Source of the DNA: an uncultured cyanobacterium
Lineage (GTDB): Bacteria; Cyanobacteriota; Cyanobacteriia; Cyanobacteriales; Chroococcidiopsidaceae
NCBI GenBank assembly: GCA_946221495.1
Contig: CAMIFA010000003.1
Span: forward strand, 1 to 64,000
DNA length: 64,000 bases
Direction of reading: 5' to 3'
The position numbers were made by a program, and so were the translations under genes. Under the pieces are notes generated by a model. The model was not told the origin of the DNA, did not search any database, and worked only from the letters and a program-made list of their open reading frames with translations. Numbering within the stretch: the stretch's first letter is position 1; each line of letters starts with the position of its first letter. Shown here piece after piece: positions 1-8,903 of the stretch.

Positions 1-891
1 AGCAGTAGCTGGATCGTCTGTAGTGTTTTGTAAGTGGCTAAAAATAGCCCGACTAACAATATCTCTAGGCGCAAGTTCACCTGCTGGGTGGTAATCAAAC
101 GCAAAGCGCCGTCCTTGACAATCAACTAAATGCGCTCCCTCACCGCGTACCGCTTCACTAATTAAAAAGCGCCCTGGTTTCGTGAGGGCAGTAGGATGAA
201 ACTGCACAAATTCCAAGTCTCGCAAAATAGCTCCAGCACGCCAAGCGATCGCTACTCCATCTCCTGTACTTAGTTCTGGGTTTGTAGTTTGGGCAAATAC
301 TTGACCACCGCCGCCAGTTGCCAGAACTACGGCACGAGCGCGTACCCAAATAACTCTATTTTGATAAACTAAGCTAATTCCTTGGCAACGTGAGTGGGAA
401 TCAAGCCAGAGACTCAAAGCTAATGCTTGGGGAATTACCTGGATATTCTGGCGTTTGAGGACTTGAGCGGTTAGAGTCGTAATTACTTCTCGCCCTGTAG
501 TATCGGCGGCGTGGAGGACGCGGCGACGCGAATGAGCAGCTTCCAATGTCAAAGCTAAATCATTACCCCGACGGTCAAAAGCAACCCCCATCTCTACCAA
601 CGACTGAATACAACTAGGCGCAAGTTTTGCCAGAAACTCTACCGCTTCTGGATCGCATAAACCCGCTCCAGCTCGCATTGTGTCTTCAATATGCAGCAGG
701 GGGCAATCTTCAGGGGCGATCGCAGCTGCAATGCCACCTTGCGCCCAATCACTAGCAGAAAGTGCAAGCGTATCTTTAGTAATTAAGCCAACGCTCAGGT
801 TATTTGGTAAACACAAAGATGCGTAGAGTCCAGCAGCGCCAGCTCCAACGACTAAGACATCAAACTTGCAAAGATTATCTAGTTCACCCAA
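1..891 (-). CDS. nadB: L-aspartate oxidase NadB, N-terminal half (cut by window edge)
   Basis: The minus-strand frame from 891 down to base 1 stays open for 297 codons. It starts with an FAD-binding Rossmann segment (VVGAGAAGLYA, about residues 15-25), followed by ASDWAQGGIAAA, a DRRGNDLALTLEAAHSRRR-like segment and FHPTALTKPGRFLISEAVRGEGA, all typical of L-aspartate oxidase. NadB oxidises L-aspartate to iminoaspartate, the first step of de novo NAD synthesis. The C-terminal half lies outside the window. No ATG exists in the frame before its upstream stop at 928-930. The TTG at 889-891 (reading LGELDNL) is the best start, although no Shine-Dalgarno sequence precedes it. Confidence 0.92.
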   Translation of the reverse strand, partial: MGELDNLCKFDVLVVGAGAAGLYASLCLPNNLSVGLITKDTLALSASDWAQGGIAAAIAPEDCPLLHIEDTMRAGAGLCDPEAVEFLAKLAPSCIQSLVEMGVAFDRRGNDLALTLEAAHSRRRVLHAADTTGREVITTLTAQVLKRQNIQVIPQALALSLWLDSHSRCQGISLVYQNRVIWVRARAVVLATGGGGQVFAQTTNPELSTGDGVAIAWRAGAILRDLEFVQFHPTALTKPGRFLISEAVRGEGAHLVDCQGRRFAFDYHPAGELAPRDIVSRAIFSHLQNTTDDPATA

Positions 892-930
892 GGTAATTTT
901 AATTTTTAATAAAAACTTATATATAAATTA

Positions 931-962
931 ATATCCCACTCCTTGGCTAAGAAGTGGGTTAT
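931..962 (-). terminator. Hairpin terminator after psbU
   Basis: Arms at 931-944 and 949-962 pair with two mismatches around a four-base loop (core CCCACT/AGTGGG). On the minus strand the hairpin follows the psbU stop and is trailed by an A/T-rich, not purely T, stretch. It separates psbU from nadB, which lies downstream in the same direction. Confidence 0.6.
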
Positions 963-987
963 AGAAGTAACTTATCTCTAAAGGTAG

Positions 988-1464
988 TTATCTGTAAATG
1001 CCGTTGTTATAACGGTCATCGCCTTCGGTGAATGCTGACTCTACATCAGTCACGGTGAATTTATCCAAGTTAGCTTGCAGAAGTTCTTTCTGGCGATCGC
1101 TTAGTCCCTCAACCTGTAACACATCCTCTACATTTTCGTAGGGAGCATTTTTAATGATTTTCCGAGCCAGATTAGGATACATCCCTGGATACTTCTGAAA
1201 CGCTCGGACATTGGTGTTATTCAAATCGATTTTTTTGCCGAATTCAGTACCCAGCTTATCATCCGCCCTATTTCTACGTGGGCTTAGAGTTGTCGTTCCC
1301 TCAGCAGCTGCTAACACTGGTACGGGACGCAAGGTGACACTGCTAAAATCAGCAGCAAGGGCTTGTTGGGGTACGCTCAACCACCCTAGACATCCTATTA
1401 GCAAACAAAACACTGTTAATAAGCGCATTAAACGTTTCACGGTTTCTCTACCTCTTTTTATCAA
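988..1464 (-). CDS. psbU: Photosystem II extrinsic 12 kDa protein PsbU
   Basis: The 158-residue product has a basic N-terminus, a hydrophobic core ([15 protein letters not shown]) and an ALA-type signal peptidase site. It is therefore exported to the thylakoid lumen. The mature part contains the conserved PsbU segments [20 protein letters not shown] and [20 protein letters not shown], which form tandem helix-hairpin-helix folds. PsbU binds the lumenal face of photosystem II and stabilises the oxygen-evolving cluster. A second ATG 12 codons in (1428) could be the true start, because it would give a more ordinary signal peptide. The gene stands alone between a terminator-like hairpin and the broken nuclease gene. 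Confidence 0.95.
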   Translation of the reverse strand: MIKRGRETVKRLMRLLTVFCLLIGCLGWLSVPQQALAADFSSVTLRPVPVLAAAEGTTTLSPRRNRADDKLGTEFGKKIDLNNTNVRAFQKYPGMYPNLARKIIKNAPYENVEDVLQVEGLSDRQKELLQANLDKFTVTDVESAFTEGDDRYNNGIYR

Positions 1465-1631
1465 ACTTAAATCAATACATAGCAGAGCCTCAAAAACTAC
1501 TATATAGCGTATTGATCCCTAAGAAGAATGCCTAATGCCATGCTTTCTGTTGACGCTGCTATCTACTTACACACTACCTCAAAAGAGATGTACCAACATC
1601 GAGATACTAAAGTAGCCATTAGAAGCCAAAA

Positions 1632-2459
1632 TTAGTAACGACCACCACTTGGACTAACAATTCTAATTGCCGTTGGTACGTGATCGCGCACCCACAATAC
1701 AAATTCACAAACTAGAATACTTGAAGGAACTCTGATTGATACTTCTCTAAAGCCACTCTTTACCCTTGTCTCCTTCACTCGAATCTTGAAAAGCTTACCT
1801 ACCTTAGTCGGATATCCCAGATGATTTAGTCTCTCAATCTCGGAAGGCTCTAACTCAGGAATTCCCAACTTGTTAGCATTTTTAACAAGAACATAATACG
1901 ACAAAATATCATTGACAGCTTTGGTATAAGTAGCACCACCAGTCTCAGTAGATACTATATCGTTATGCTGCGAAATTTTTACCTTTTTTAGAAACGACAC
2001 ATCTAAAATTTTTACTCTTGAAACTCCCTTCGTATCTAAGTTTGTTAGCTGTAAGTCAACATCATTTTGTTGTTGACTAATCGCAAAGGATATAAATTCA
2101 AAATTTAGTTTGTGATACTCTCGATCTATCCAATTGTGGTAATGAAAGCTAGGAGCAACTGCTATGAGGCGGATTGGAAGATGATAGTTTACTTGCTGCT
2201 GGAAAGGTTTTTCTTCTAGCAAACTATGGTGATAGCGAGTAAGTTGTTGAACAATGTATCGATCTTCAGTATTTTTAAGTTCTATTATTACTAATCTACT
2301 GTTTTCATCTAGCGCTAAGATATCGCAAATATCACCGTATACTTTATGCTACCGTTTCAAGGGAGAGAGTCCAAATAGAATATTTAACTTTCCCCAGACA
2401 AAATCTTCTAGATTATTTTCACTGGCAAACTGCCATCTTCCATCTACTTTTTTCAGCAT
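1632..2459 (-). pseudogene. PD-(D/E)XK (NucS/DUF91-like) endonuclease gene with one in-frame amber stop
   Basis: A minus-strand frame runs from ATG at 2457-2459 to a stop at 1632, 275 sense codons apart from one TAG at 2349-2351. The first 36 residues start MLKKVDGRWQFASE and include NLEDFVW. After the stop the frame continues in phase: HKVYGDICDILALDEN, then LVIIELKNTEDRY and VQQLTRYHHSLLEEKPF. The D-xn-ExK pattern (DIL, then IELK) is the nuclease centre of NucS/RecB-like enzymes. The residue before HKVYGD is usually Gln in such proteins (from memory), so CAG to TAG would explain the break. A TTG-started 196-residue ORF (2222-1632) remains but lacks the catalytic aspartate. Readthrough or a sequencing error are alternatives. 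Confidence 0.8.
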
Positions 2460-2777
2460 ATACACTAAAAAACTAGTAGTTTGAGCAGATAAATCTGTAA
2501 TAACGTACTAATTTATACTAATATACTCAGTAGAAATAGCTAGGTAAATATAATTAAGTAGCTGCTCAATTGTTCTCGACTCAGCGACCTATACCCAATT
2601 ACACGCCTTGAATATTAGTTGAGCCTAGCCCCAATAATATCTTTCATAAACAACATTAGTTGAGTATCGCGGCTATGTCCAAGAGGTTAATAGTCAATTA
2701 GAGTCTGGCAATTTATTTAGACTAGGAGCTAGGGGAGAAGCACTTTCTTCTACAAGGTATACTCGCATCTACCCCTA
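2460..2777. other. Spacer between the broken nuclease gene and the DUF3120 gene
   Basis: No credible complete gene is present. A plus-strand open stretch of about 72 codons (2650-2867) without a start reads VEYRGYVQEVNSQLESGN and then a GARGEALSSTRYTRIYP segment. It could be the tail of a lost gene, but I do not recognise it. The rest is A/T-rich. Confidence 0.4.
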
Positions 2778-3497
2778 TTATGCTGCGGCAGCTGCTAGCC
2801 AAAATAAACTATCTACCAAAATTGTACTTAAAACTGCGCCACTGAATGCCCACCAGTGTAGCTGCTGATAGCGTAAGGGTAAAATGCCAACTGTCAGCAG
2901 AATAACACCAAGAACTAGCACCCAGGCTTGTCCCCAGGGTGTTTGCACTTGAGCTAATGCACTTTGCAAAATCGGTGCAGCTAACTCTGGCTCAACTTGC
3001 ATTAACTGTCGCCAGTGGGGAATTAAATCAACGATGTAGAAATACACATCTGTCAGCGCTGTGCCTAGCAAGGAACCTAAATAAAATAAGTTACCTACCA
3101 TACCCCAATTGCGCTTTATCCAAACTAAGGCAAATGGCAGAGCGATCGCTTCTACAGGTAAATGCAACAATGGTTCCCACCGTAGCCAACCCCAGTAAAT
3201 TGAGCCTGCTAACCAACTAAGGCTAAACCCGAATAACAAGTCTCCCCATAGATAAGTAGATGTGCGAGACATCAAGGCAAAACTTAGCCACACCCAAAAT
3301 CCTGTTAGCCCTAAACTTACCCAAGGTAGCGATCGCACTAAGGGAGCTTCAATAAATACTGGCACTGATACCAAAAAAACAGCGACAGCGAAAACTAGCC
3401 ACGCTTGTTTAGACGCAACTTTGTTTAAGAAAGGAACTGTAGAGTTACTACTATGGGTTGAACGAATAGAGGGTGCAGAAGCAGGGTAGGAAGACAC
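2778..3497 (-). CDS. DUF3120 family membrane protein
   Basis: This 239-residue protein has a polar N-terminus of about 30 residues followed by six or seven hydrophobic segments. Its motifs are typical of the cyanobacteria-specific DUF3120 family, for example LPWVSLGLTGFWVWLSFALM, SLSWLAGSIYWGWLRWEP and LTDVYFYIVDLIPHWRQLM. It should sit in the plasma or thylakoid membrane. No biochemical role is established for the family that I know of, and nothing here adds one. The gene is divergent from uppP across a 223-bp spacer that contains a strong GC-centred palindrome. Confidence 0.85.
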   Translation of the reverse strand: MSSYPASAPSIRSTHSSNSTVPFLNKVASKQAWLVFAVAVFLVSVPVFIEAPLVRSLPWVSLGLTGFWVWLSFALMSRTSTYLWGDLLFGFSLSWLAGSIYWGWLRWEPLLHLPVEAIALPFALVWIKRNWGMVGNLFYLGSLLGTALTDVYFYIVDLIPHWRQLMQVEPELAAPILQSALAQVQTPWGQAWVLVLGVILLTVGILPLRYQQLHWWAFSGAVLSTILVDSLFWLAAAAA

Positions 3498-3548
3498 AGT
3501 ATGATTAAGATTTATTACTTAAATTAATTTTACTAAATATATCATAAC

Positions 3549-3573
3549 AAATATACCCCCAGGGGGCATATTT
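3549..3573. promoter_or_regulatory. 25-bp near-perfect palindrome in a divergent intergenic region
   Basis: Centred on A3561, the two 12-base arms (AAATATACCCCC and GGGGGCATATTT) pair at 11 of 12 positions. The site lies 52 bp upstream of the DUF3120 start on the minus strand and 148 bp upstream of uppP. It could be a protein operator for one or both genes, or a hairpin in the DUF3120 leader. No T-run follows, so it is not an obvious terminator. Confidence 0.45.
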
Positions 3574-3720
3574 ATATTAATTCAATTTTGATTAACTTGG
3601 TAGTTGCTTAAAGAAGTAGGAAAAAAATTGAGTAAGTAGGTTAGCTGGGACTACTATTTACGGCTATGCTGTAGCGAGAAGATAGTGCTGGTTAGTGGTG
3701 GCAAAAAATAAGGGGAAAAT

Positions 3721-4671
3721 ATGGTATCACAACGTCAGATGTTCACACTTTTAAGTGCAGGCGTTGCCGTCTCAATAATTGCCCTCCCCACAGAAGTTCT
3801 TAGTTCCCAGCCAGACTTAAGTGCAGTGCCTCAGATCAATCTGTTTCAAGCCATTATTCTCGGTATGGTGCAAGGCTTAACTGAGTTCTTGCCGATCAGT
3901 AGCACAGCTCATCTGAAAGTTGTGCCAGTAGTATTAGGCTGGGGAGATCCAGGAGTTACTTTTACGGCTGTAATTCAGCTAGGTAGTATTGCCGCCGTGT
4001 TGTGGTATTTCTGGAGTGACTTAAGACAAATTACAACTGGGGCAATCAAAGCGATCGCCTCCTCAGACTATAACTCTAACGACTTTCGCATTGCTCTAGG
4101 GATTGGTTTAGGAACAATACCAATAGTTTTTTTTGGGTTACTAATTAAATTTTTGTTCGCCGACTTTTACAATTCAGTTGGACGCAGCTTGGTAGTAATT
4201 GCTTGTGCCTCAATTGTCATGTCCTTACTACTAGGGCTAGCCGAACAAGTAGGCAAGCGCAAGCGCAACTTTGATGATTTGGGAATTCAAGATGGCGTAT
4301 TAATGGGCTTTGCTCAAGCTTTGTCACTAATTCCTGGTGTCTCGCGCTCTGGTTCAACGTTAACGGCTGGGCTATTTACAGGCTTAGATCGCTCAACAGC
4401 AGCCCGATTTTCTTTTCTACTAGGTATTCCAGCAATTACAATAGCTGGGTTAGTAGAGCTAAAAGATGCCTTAGAAGCAGGACTAGGTAATGCCGGAATA
4501 ATTACACTTTTAGCGGGGGTAATTTCAGCCGCTATATTTTCTTATGCCGCGATCGCTTGGCTACTAAAATACCTGCAAACCAAAAACACCTGGATATTTG
4601 TCTGGTATAGGCTAGCATTTGGCATAGTGATATTAAGTGCAATCTTCTCCGGCTTCTTGAAAAATAGTTAA
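3721..4671 (+). CDS. uppP: Undecaprenyl-diphosphatase UppP (BacA)
   Basis: UppP removes one phosphate from undecaprenyl diphosphate in the plasma membrane, recycling the lipid carrier for peptidoglycan and surface polysaccharide synthesis. The 316-residue product has multiple membrane segments and both signature motifs: GLTEFLPISSTAHL near residues 51-64 and PGVSRSGSTLTAGL near 205-218. It carries an N-terminal extension of about 35 residues, including a hydrophobic start, compared with short bacterial forms; such extensions are common in cyanobacteria. The start is ATG, with AAGGGGAAAAT just upstream acting as a G-rich ribosome-binding site. The next gene begins 61 bp downstream and may be cotranscribed. 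Confidence 0.95.
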   Translation: MVSQRQMFTLLSAGVAVSIIALPTEVLSSQPDLSAVPQINLFQAIILGMVQGLTEFLPISSTAHLKVVPVVLGWGDPGVTFTAVIQLGSIAAVLWYFWSDLRQITTGAIKAIASSDYNSNDFRIALGIGLGTIPIVFFGLLIKFLFADFYNSVGRSLVVIACASIVMSLLLGLAEQVGKRKRNFDDLGIQDGVLMGFAQALSLIPGVSRSGSTLTAGLFTGLDRSTAARFSFLLGIPAITIAGLVELKDALEAGLGNAGIITLLAGVISAAIFSYAAIAWLLKYLQTKNTWIFVWYRLAFGIVILSAIFSGFLKNS

Positions 4672-4680
4672 TAGCTCCTT

Positions 4681-4722
4681 ACTCTCCTTCCTTGGCGCTC
4701 TTAGTGTCTTGGCGGTTCGATT
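4681..4722. repeat. Dispersed intergenic repeat (CGAACCGCCAAG family)
   Basis: Read on the minus strand this starts CGAACCGCCAAGACACTAAG and continues with GAGCGCCAAGGAAGG. A related copy, split by an insertion, sits at 35407-35480. Sequences of this kind are common between cyanobacterial genes. Its function is unknown. Confidence 0.55.
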
Positions 4723-4732
4723 CTCTTAATTT

Positions 4733-6058
4733 ATGAGTGACACTCTAATTCGTCCAGCCTTAATCACCAAAGTTCTCCCCGACTCAATTGCTGCGGAAGT
4801 TGGCTTTGAACCAGGCGATGCGATCGTTACCATCAACGGCAATCGTCCGCGTGACTTAATCGATTATCAATTTTTGTGTGCTGACGAAGTGCTGGAATTG
4901 GAAGTCTTAGACGGATCTGGCAACACTCATCAACTTGAAATTGAGAAAGACTACGACGCAGACTTAGGGCTAGAATTTGACACCGCTCTTTTTGATAACT
5001 TAATTCAATGTAATAACAAGTGTCCCTTTTGCTTTATAGATCAACAGCCACCTGGTAAACGGCAAAGCTTGTACCTCAAAGACGACGACTACCGCCTCAG
5101 CTTTCTTTATGGCTCTTACCTGACTCTAACTAATCTTAGCCAGCGAGAATGGCAGCGTATTGAACAATTGCGGCTGTCTCCTTTATATGTCTCTGTCCAT
5201 GCTACCGAGCCAGAAATCAGAACTAGACTGCTAAAAAACCCGCGTGCTGGTCAAATCCTACAACAACTAAAGTGGTTCCAAGAGCGGCGACTACAAATTC
5301 ATGCCCAGGTAGTTGTTTGTCCTGGAATTAACGATGGTGTTCACCTGGAACGAACTCTAGTTGATTTAGCACAATTTCACACAGGATTACCAGCTGTTGC
5401 TTCAGTGGCAGTTGTGCCAGTAGGATTAACACGGTTTCGCCCATCAGAAGATCAGCTAATACCTGTGAGTGAAGCAAAAGCAGCTGAAGTAATTAGCCAA
5501 GTTCAGGAGCTGCAATTTAAGTTTCGCCAACAATTTAGATCAACTTTTGCTTGGCTAGCTGATGAGTGGTTTTTAATTGCAGGTCAAGAATTACCCCCCG
5601 AATCTTACTACGAAGATTATCCCCAGATTGACAATGGTGTGGGTTCAATTCGCTCTTTTCTTAAAGAATTTTCTGTAGCCGCCGAAGAGCTACCACAACA
5701 AATTTCGCCACCGAGACAATTTACTTGGGTAGTAGGGAATGCTGTAGAAAAAGCTTTTCAGCCGATCCTCCAACGCCTTAATGCTGTTGAGGGACTGAAA
5801 GTAAATATGGCTGCGCTTTGTAGTCACTATTGGGGACAGAAAATTACTGTTACTGGCTTACTTACTGGTCAGGATTTGATTCAAGAACTTCAGGGTAAAT
5901 ACTTAGGCGATGGAATTCTCTTGCCTGCTATGATGCTGAAAAATGGCGATACTTGCTTTCTAGACGATATGACGCTTACAGAGGTAGCAGATAAAATTAA
6001 TACACCTGTCATACCAGTACGGGGAGTTGCAGAACTAATTGAGGCTTGTATTAAATAA
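4733..6058 (+). CDS. TIGR03279-type FeS/radical-SAM-like oxidoreductase (PDZ + DUF512)
   Basis: The 441-residue protein begins with a PDZ-like segment (VLPDSIAAEVGFEPGDAIVT, residues 15-34). It then has a CX3CX2C cluster (C93, C97, C100 in NNKCPFCFIDQ) of the radical-SAM type, followed by RLSFLYGSYLTLTNL, SVHATEP and the C-terminal DUF512 region. This architecture matches TIGR03279, described as a putative FeS-containing oxidoreductase conserved in cyanobacteria. The cluster should bind a 4Fe-4S centre, but the substrate is unknown. The stop codon overlaps the ATG of the next gene by one base (TAATG), so the two are likely translationally coupled. Confidence 0.88.
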   Translation: MSDTLIRPALITKVLPDSIAAEVGFEPGDAIVTINGNRPRDLIDYQFLCADEVLELEVLDGSGNTHQLEIEKDYDADLGLEFDTALFDNLIQCNNKCPFCFIDQQPPGKRQSLYLKDDDYRLSFLYGSYLTLTNLSQREWQRIEQLRLSPLYVSVHATEPEIRTRLLKNPRAGQILQQLKWFQERRLQIHAQVVVCPGINDGVHLERTLVDLAQFHTGLPAVASVAVVPVGLTRFRPSEDQLIPVSEAKAAEVISQVQELQFKFRQQFRSTFAWLADEWFLIAGQELPPESYYEDYPQIDNGVGSIRSFLKEFSVAAEELPQQISPPRQFTWVVGNAVEKAFQPILQRLNAVEGLKVNMAALCSHYWGQKITVTGLLTGQDLIQELQGKYLGDGILLPAMMLKNGDTCFLDDMTLTEVADKINTPVIPVRGVAELIEACIK

Positions 6059-8802
6059 TGCTCATTAATCGTTTCTGGATGTTACTAACTCCTGTACGGG
6101 CTAAACTAAGCCGTAAAAGAAATTTTTACTTACATCTTGCCTCCTGCCTACTGCCTCTTACTTCATACTTGCTGTTACTACCAGCAGCCAGAGCAGAAAA
6201 CGCTGTATTGGGTGTAGTTAAAAGCCAGGACAATTCTAACCAATGGACAAGTATTACAAATAGTTTACAGGCTGCTGGTGTGGGTTATTGTGTAGTTGAC
6301 CTACCCAATGTCAGAAACGCCGCAGATTTAGGCGATCGCCCAGTTTTATTTTTACCAAATATTGAAACTTTAACACCAGCACAAGCACTTGCCCTAGAAG
6401 CATGGATGAGTCGGGGTGGGCGCGTCATTGCCAGTGGTGCTGTAGGCAACATGAGTCAGCCAGGAGTCCGGCAACTGTTGCGATCGCTACTAGGAGCTTA
6501 CTGGGGATTTAACCTCAGCACCCCGTCTAATTTACAACCCCTAAGAATTAAAACGCAAGAATGGGTGCGCCAAAACGGACTAAGCGGTACTATCCAAGGA
6601 GGCGTGGTAATTCCAGCAAGTTTGACAAGTAAACCTGCTGCTATCTGGCAATCAAAAGATAGCCCTCCGGCAGTTGTAACAACTGAGCGCTCAGTTGTTT
6701 TGGGCTGGCAGTGGGGAGAAAATGCCGCCTCTAAAGAATTAGATAGTGCCTGGCTACGGGCAGCGCTGAGTCGTTATGTTGGAGTTGAAGGCGCTACGAC
6801 AAGTTCTACAGCCAAAAATTGCCCAGGCACAACAGTAGCAACTGCAAGCACTCCTACACCAACCACGCCGTCAAGAAATACTGTTACTAGTCAAGATGAG
6901 CTGAGAAGGAGAGCAGGGGAAGCAGGGGAAGCAGGGAGAGTAGCTACTCCTACTTTTCCCCAAGTTGCTGTTGCTCCTAAACGAGTAACGATACCCCGTG
7001 TTACACCTCAACAATCAGATGAGCCACTAGAACGGTTGACACCAAGGAGGATAGAAGCACCTAATAAAGCAATTAATAATGTCGAAGCGATCGCCCTGCG
7101 TCAAGAGCTAGATAATCTCATAGGCAGGTTTGAGAGCGCTCAATTAGCCGCTAACGCTACCACTAGTAATGCATCAACAGGAACACCACAGCCAGCTGCC
7201 AAAGCTGTAGCCCAAGCCAGAGAAATTGCTAAAACCTTGCCGCAGTTAATTAAAAAGCAAGACTACGCGACTGCAAGACAGCAGTGGCAAAAAGCTCAAC
7301 AACTTTTATGGAATAATTACCCCAGCGATCGCCAACTTGCTCAACCAGAAATTCGGGCAATGTGGTTAGATCGAGGTAGTATTGTCCGTGCTGGCTCAGA
7401 GCAAGGACTAGCAAAGATTTTTGATCGCCTAGCAGCAGCAGGAATTAACACTGTCTTCTTTGAAACAGTTAATGCTGGTTATCCGATTTATCCTAGTGTT
7501 GTTGCCTTACAACAAAATCCCTTAGTACGCGGCTGGGACCCGTTAGCAGCTGGAGTTAAGTTAGCTCATGAGCGGGGTATGGAACTACACGCCTGGGTTT
7601 GGGCTTTTGCGGTGGGAAATCAAAGGCACAATACGCTAGTTAATTTACCAACAAATTATCCAGGTCCAGTAATTGCTGCTCGTCCTGACTGGGCTAGCTA
7701 TGATAATCGTGGCAGCTTGTTTCCACCAGGTCAAGGCAAGCCTTTTTTAGATCCAGCTAACCCCGAAGCGCGGCAATATTTACTGCGGCTATTTGATGAA
7801 ATTGTCAGCCGTTATCAAGTGGATGGCTTGCAACTCGACTATATTCGCTATCCTTTCCAAGATCCGGGTGCTGGACGTACCTACGGCTATGGAAGTGCGG
7901 CGCGGCAACAGTTTCAGCAATTAACAGGGGTAGATCCAACACAGATTAGCCCACGCGATCGCAACCTTTGGGACAAGTGGACACAATTCCGGACGCAGCA
8001 AATTGATTCCTTTGTAGCGATCGCCTCTCAGCAGCTACGCCAAAAGCGCCCGAATTTAATTATGTCGGTTGCTGTTTTTCCGCTTTCGGAACACGATCGC
8101 CTGAATAAACTCCAGCAGCATTGGGAAGTCTGGGCAAGTCGCGGCGATATAGATTTAGTTGTACCGATGACTTATGCGAGCGACACTTATCGCTTCCAAA
8201 GCCTTAGTCAACCTTGGATCAACTCAACAAAACTCGGTTCCACGTTAGTTTTACCAGGAATTCGCTTGCTCAACTTGCCTGTATCAGTGGCAGTCGATCA
8301 AATTCAACTGTCAAGGGATTTACCAGCTAGTGGTTATTCTTTGTTTGCCGTAGAAAATCTTAGTAATGAGCTACAAACGCTGTTTCAGCAAACTCAAGGC
8401 AGGAGTAGCGCAGCTCAAGCGCCCATTCCTTATCGCCAACCATTTCAGACTGCTACTGCGCGCTACGCTGCTTTACAAAGGGAATGGAATTTTCTCTTAG
8501 GTAACAAGCAACTTTGGCTACGGGGTGCTGCGCTTTCCGCGTGGCGTAGCCAATCAAAAGACCTAGAAACAGCTTTAAAGGAGCTTTCTGATACTCCCTC
8601 TCCGCGTCGATTGGCAGTGGCAAGAGCATCGCTGAATGCTTTTCAGTCACAATTTAACGACTGGATGCGTCTCCAAGCTTTAGAGAATCCTTATCAAGTC
8701 GAAGTCTGGTCAAATCGTCTTGCTACTGTAGATAGGTTACTAAACTACGGTGAACGAGTTGTGCTGAAGCAAGAATCAAGAGCGATCGCCGAGCAAAGAT
8801 AG
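6058..8802 (+). CDS. Secreted GHL10 (family 10-like) glycoside hydrolase-like protein
   Basis: The 914-residue product has an N-terminal signal or anchor (LASCLLPLTSYLLLLPAARA, about residues 29-48). A first domain of about 200 residues has a PNIETLTPAQALALEAWMSRGG segment. A low-complexity Thr/Pro/Gly linker follows. From about residue 430 there is a GHL10 TIM-barrel domain: IRAMWLDRGSIV, then NTVFFETVNAGYPIYPS, HAWVWAFAVGNQR, VDGLQLDYIRYP and LVVPMTYASDT. The DGLQLDYIRYP motif is the family's likely active-site strand. Such proteins are thought to cleave cell-wall or sheath polysaccharides, but the substrate is not known. The gene overlaps the upstream oxidoreductase gene by one base. Confidence 0.88.
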   Translation: MLINRFWMLLTPVRAKLSRKRNFYLHLASCLLPLTSYLLLLPAARAENAVLGVVKSQDNSNQWTSITNSLQAAGVGYCVVDLPNVRNAADLGDRPVLFLPNIETLTPAQALALEAWMSRGGRVIASGAVGNMSQPGVRQLLRSLLGAYWGFNLSTPSNLQPLRIKTQEWVRQNGLSGTIQGGVVIPASLTSKPAAIWQSKDSPPAVVTTERSVVLGWQWGENAASKELDSAWLRAALSRYVGVEGATTSSTAKNCPGTTVATASTPTPTTPSRNTVTSQDELRRRAGEAGEAGRVATPTFPQVAVAPKRVTIPRVTPQQSDEPLERLTPRRIEAPNKAINNVEAIALRQELDNLIGRFESAQLAANATTSNASTGTPQPAAKAVAQAREIAKTLPQLIKKQDYATARQQWQKAQQLLWNNYPSDRQLAQPEIRAMWLDRGSIVRAGSEQGLAKIFDRLAAAGINTVFFETVNAGYPIYPSVVALQQNPLVRGWDPLAAGVKLAHERGMELHAWVWAFAVGNQRHNTLVNLPTNYPGPVIAARPDWASYDNRGSLFPPGQGKPFLDPANPEARQYLLRLFDEIVSRYQVDGLQLDYIRYPFQDPGAGRTYGYGSAARQQFQQLTGVDPTQISPRDRNLWDKWTQFRTQQIDSFVAIASQQLRQKRPNLIMSVAVFPLSEHDRLNKLQQHWEVWASRGDIDLVVPMTYASDTYRFQSLSQPWINSTKLGSTLVLPGIRLLNLPVSVAVDQIQLSRDLPASGYSLFAVENLSNELQTLFQQTQGRSSAAQAPIPYRQPFQTATARYAALQREWNFLLGNKQLWLRGAALSAWRSQSKDLETALKELSDTPSPRRLAVARASLNAFQSQFNDWMRLQALENPYQVEVWSNRLATVDRLLNYGERVVLKQESRAIAEQR
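6912..6937. repeat. In-frame 9-bp tandem repeat inside the GHL10 gene
   Basis: Nearly three copies of AGCAGGGGA encode AGEAGEAG in the linker before the glycosidase domain. The unit resembles the G-rich tandem repeats found between genes elsewhere in the window. A period of nine keeps the frame. Confidence 0.75.
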
Positions 8803-8903
8803 CTGGTATTGACGGTTTTTAACCAAAGAATCATTGAAAAAGCGATCGCCTATTTGAAGCTGTAATACATTTAAAATACTGTCATGTCTTCCAGAGGGTC
8901 GTC

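Noticed and set aside
158..349. 63-residue minus-strand ORF
   Set aside because: It lies inside nadB in another frame; the nadB frame is clearly the coding one.
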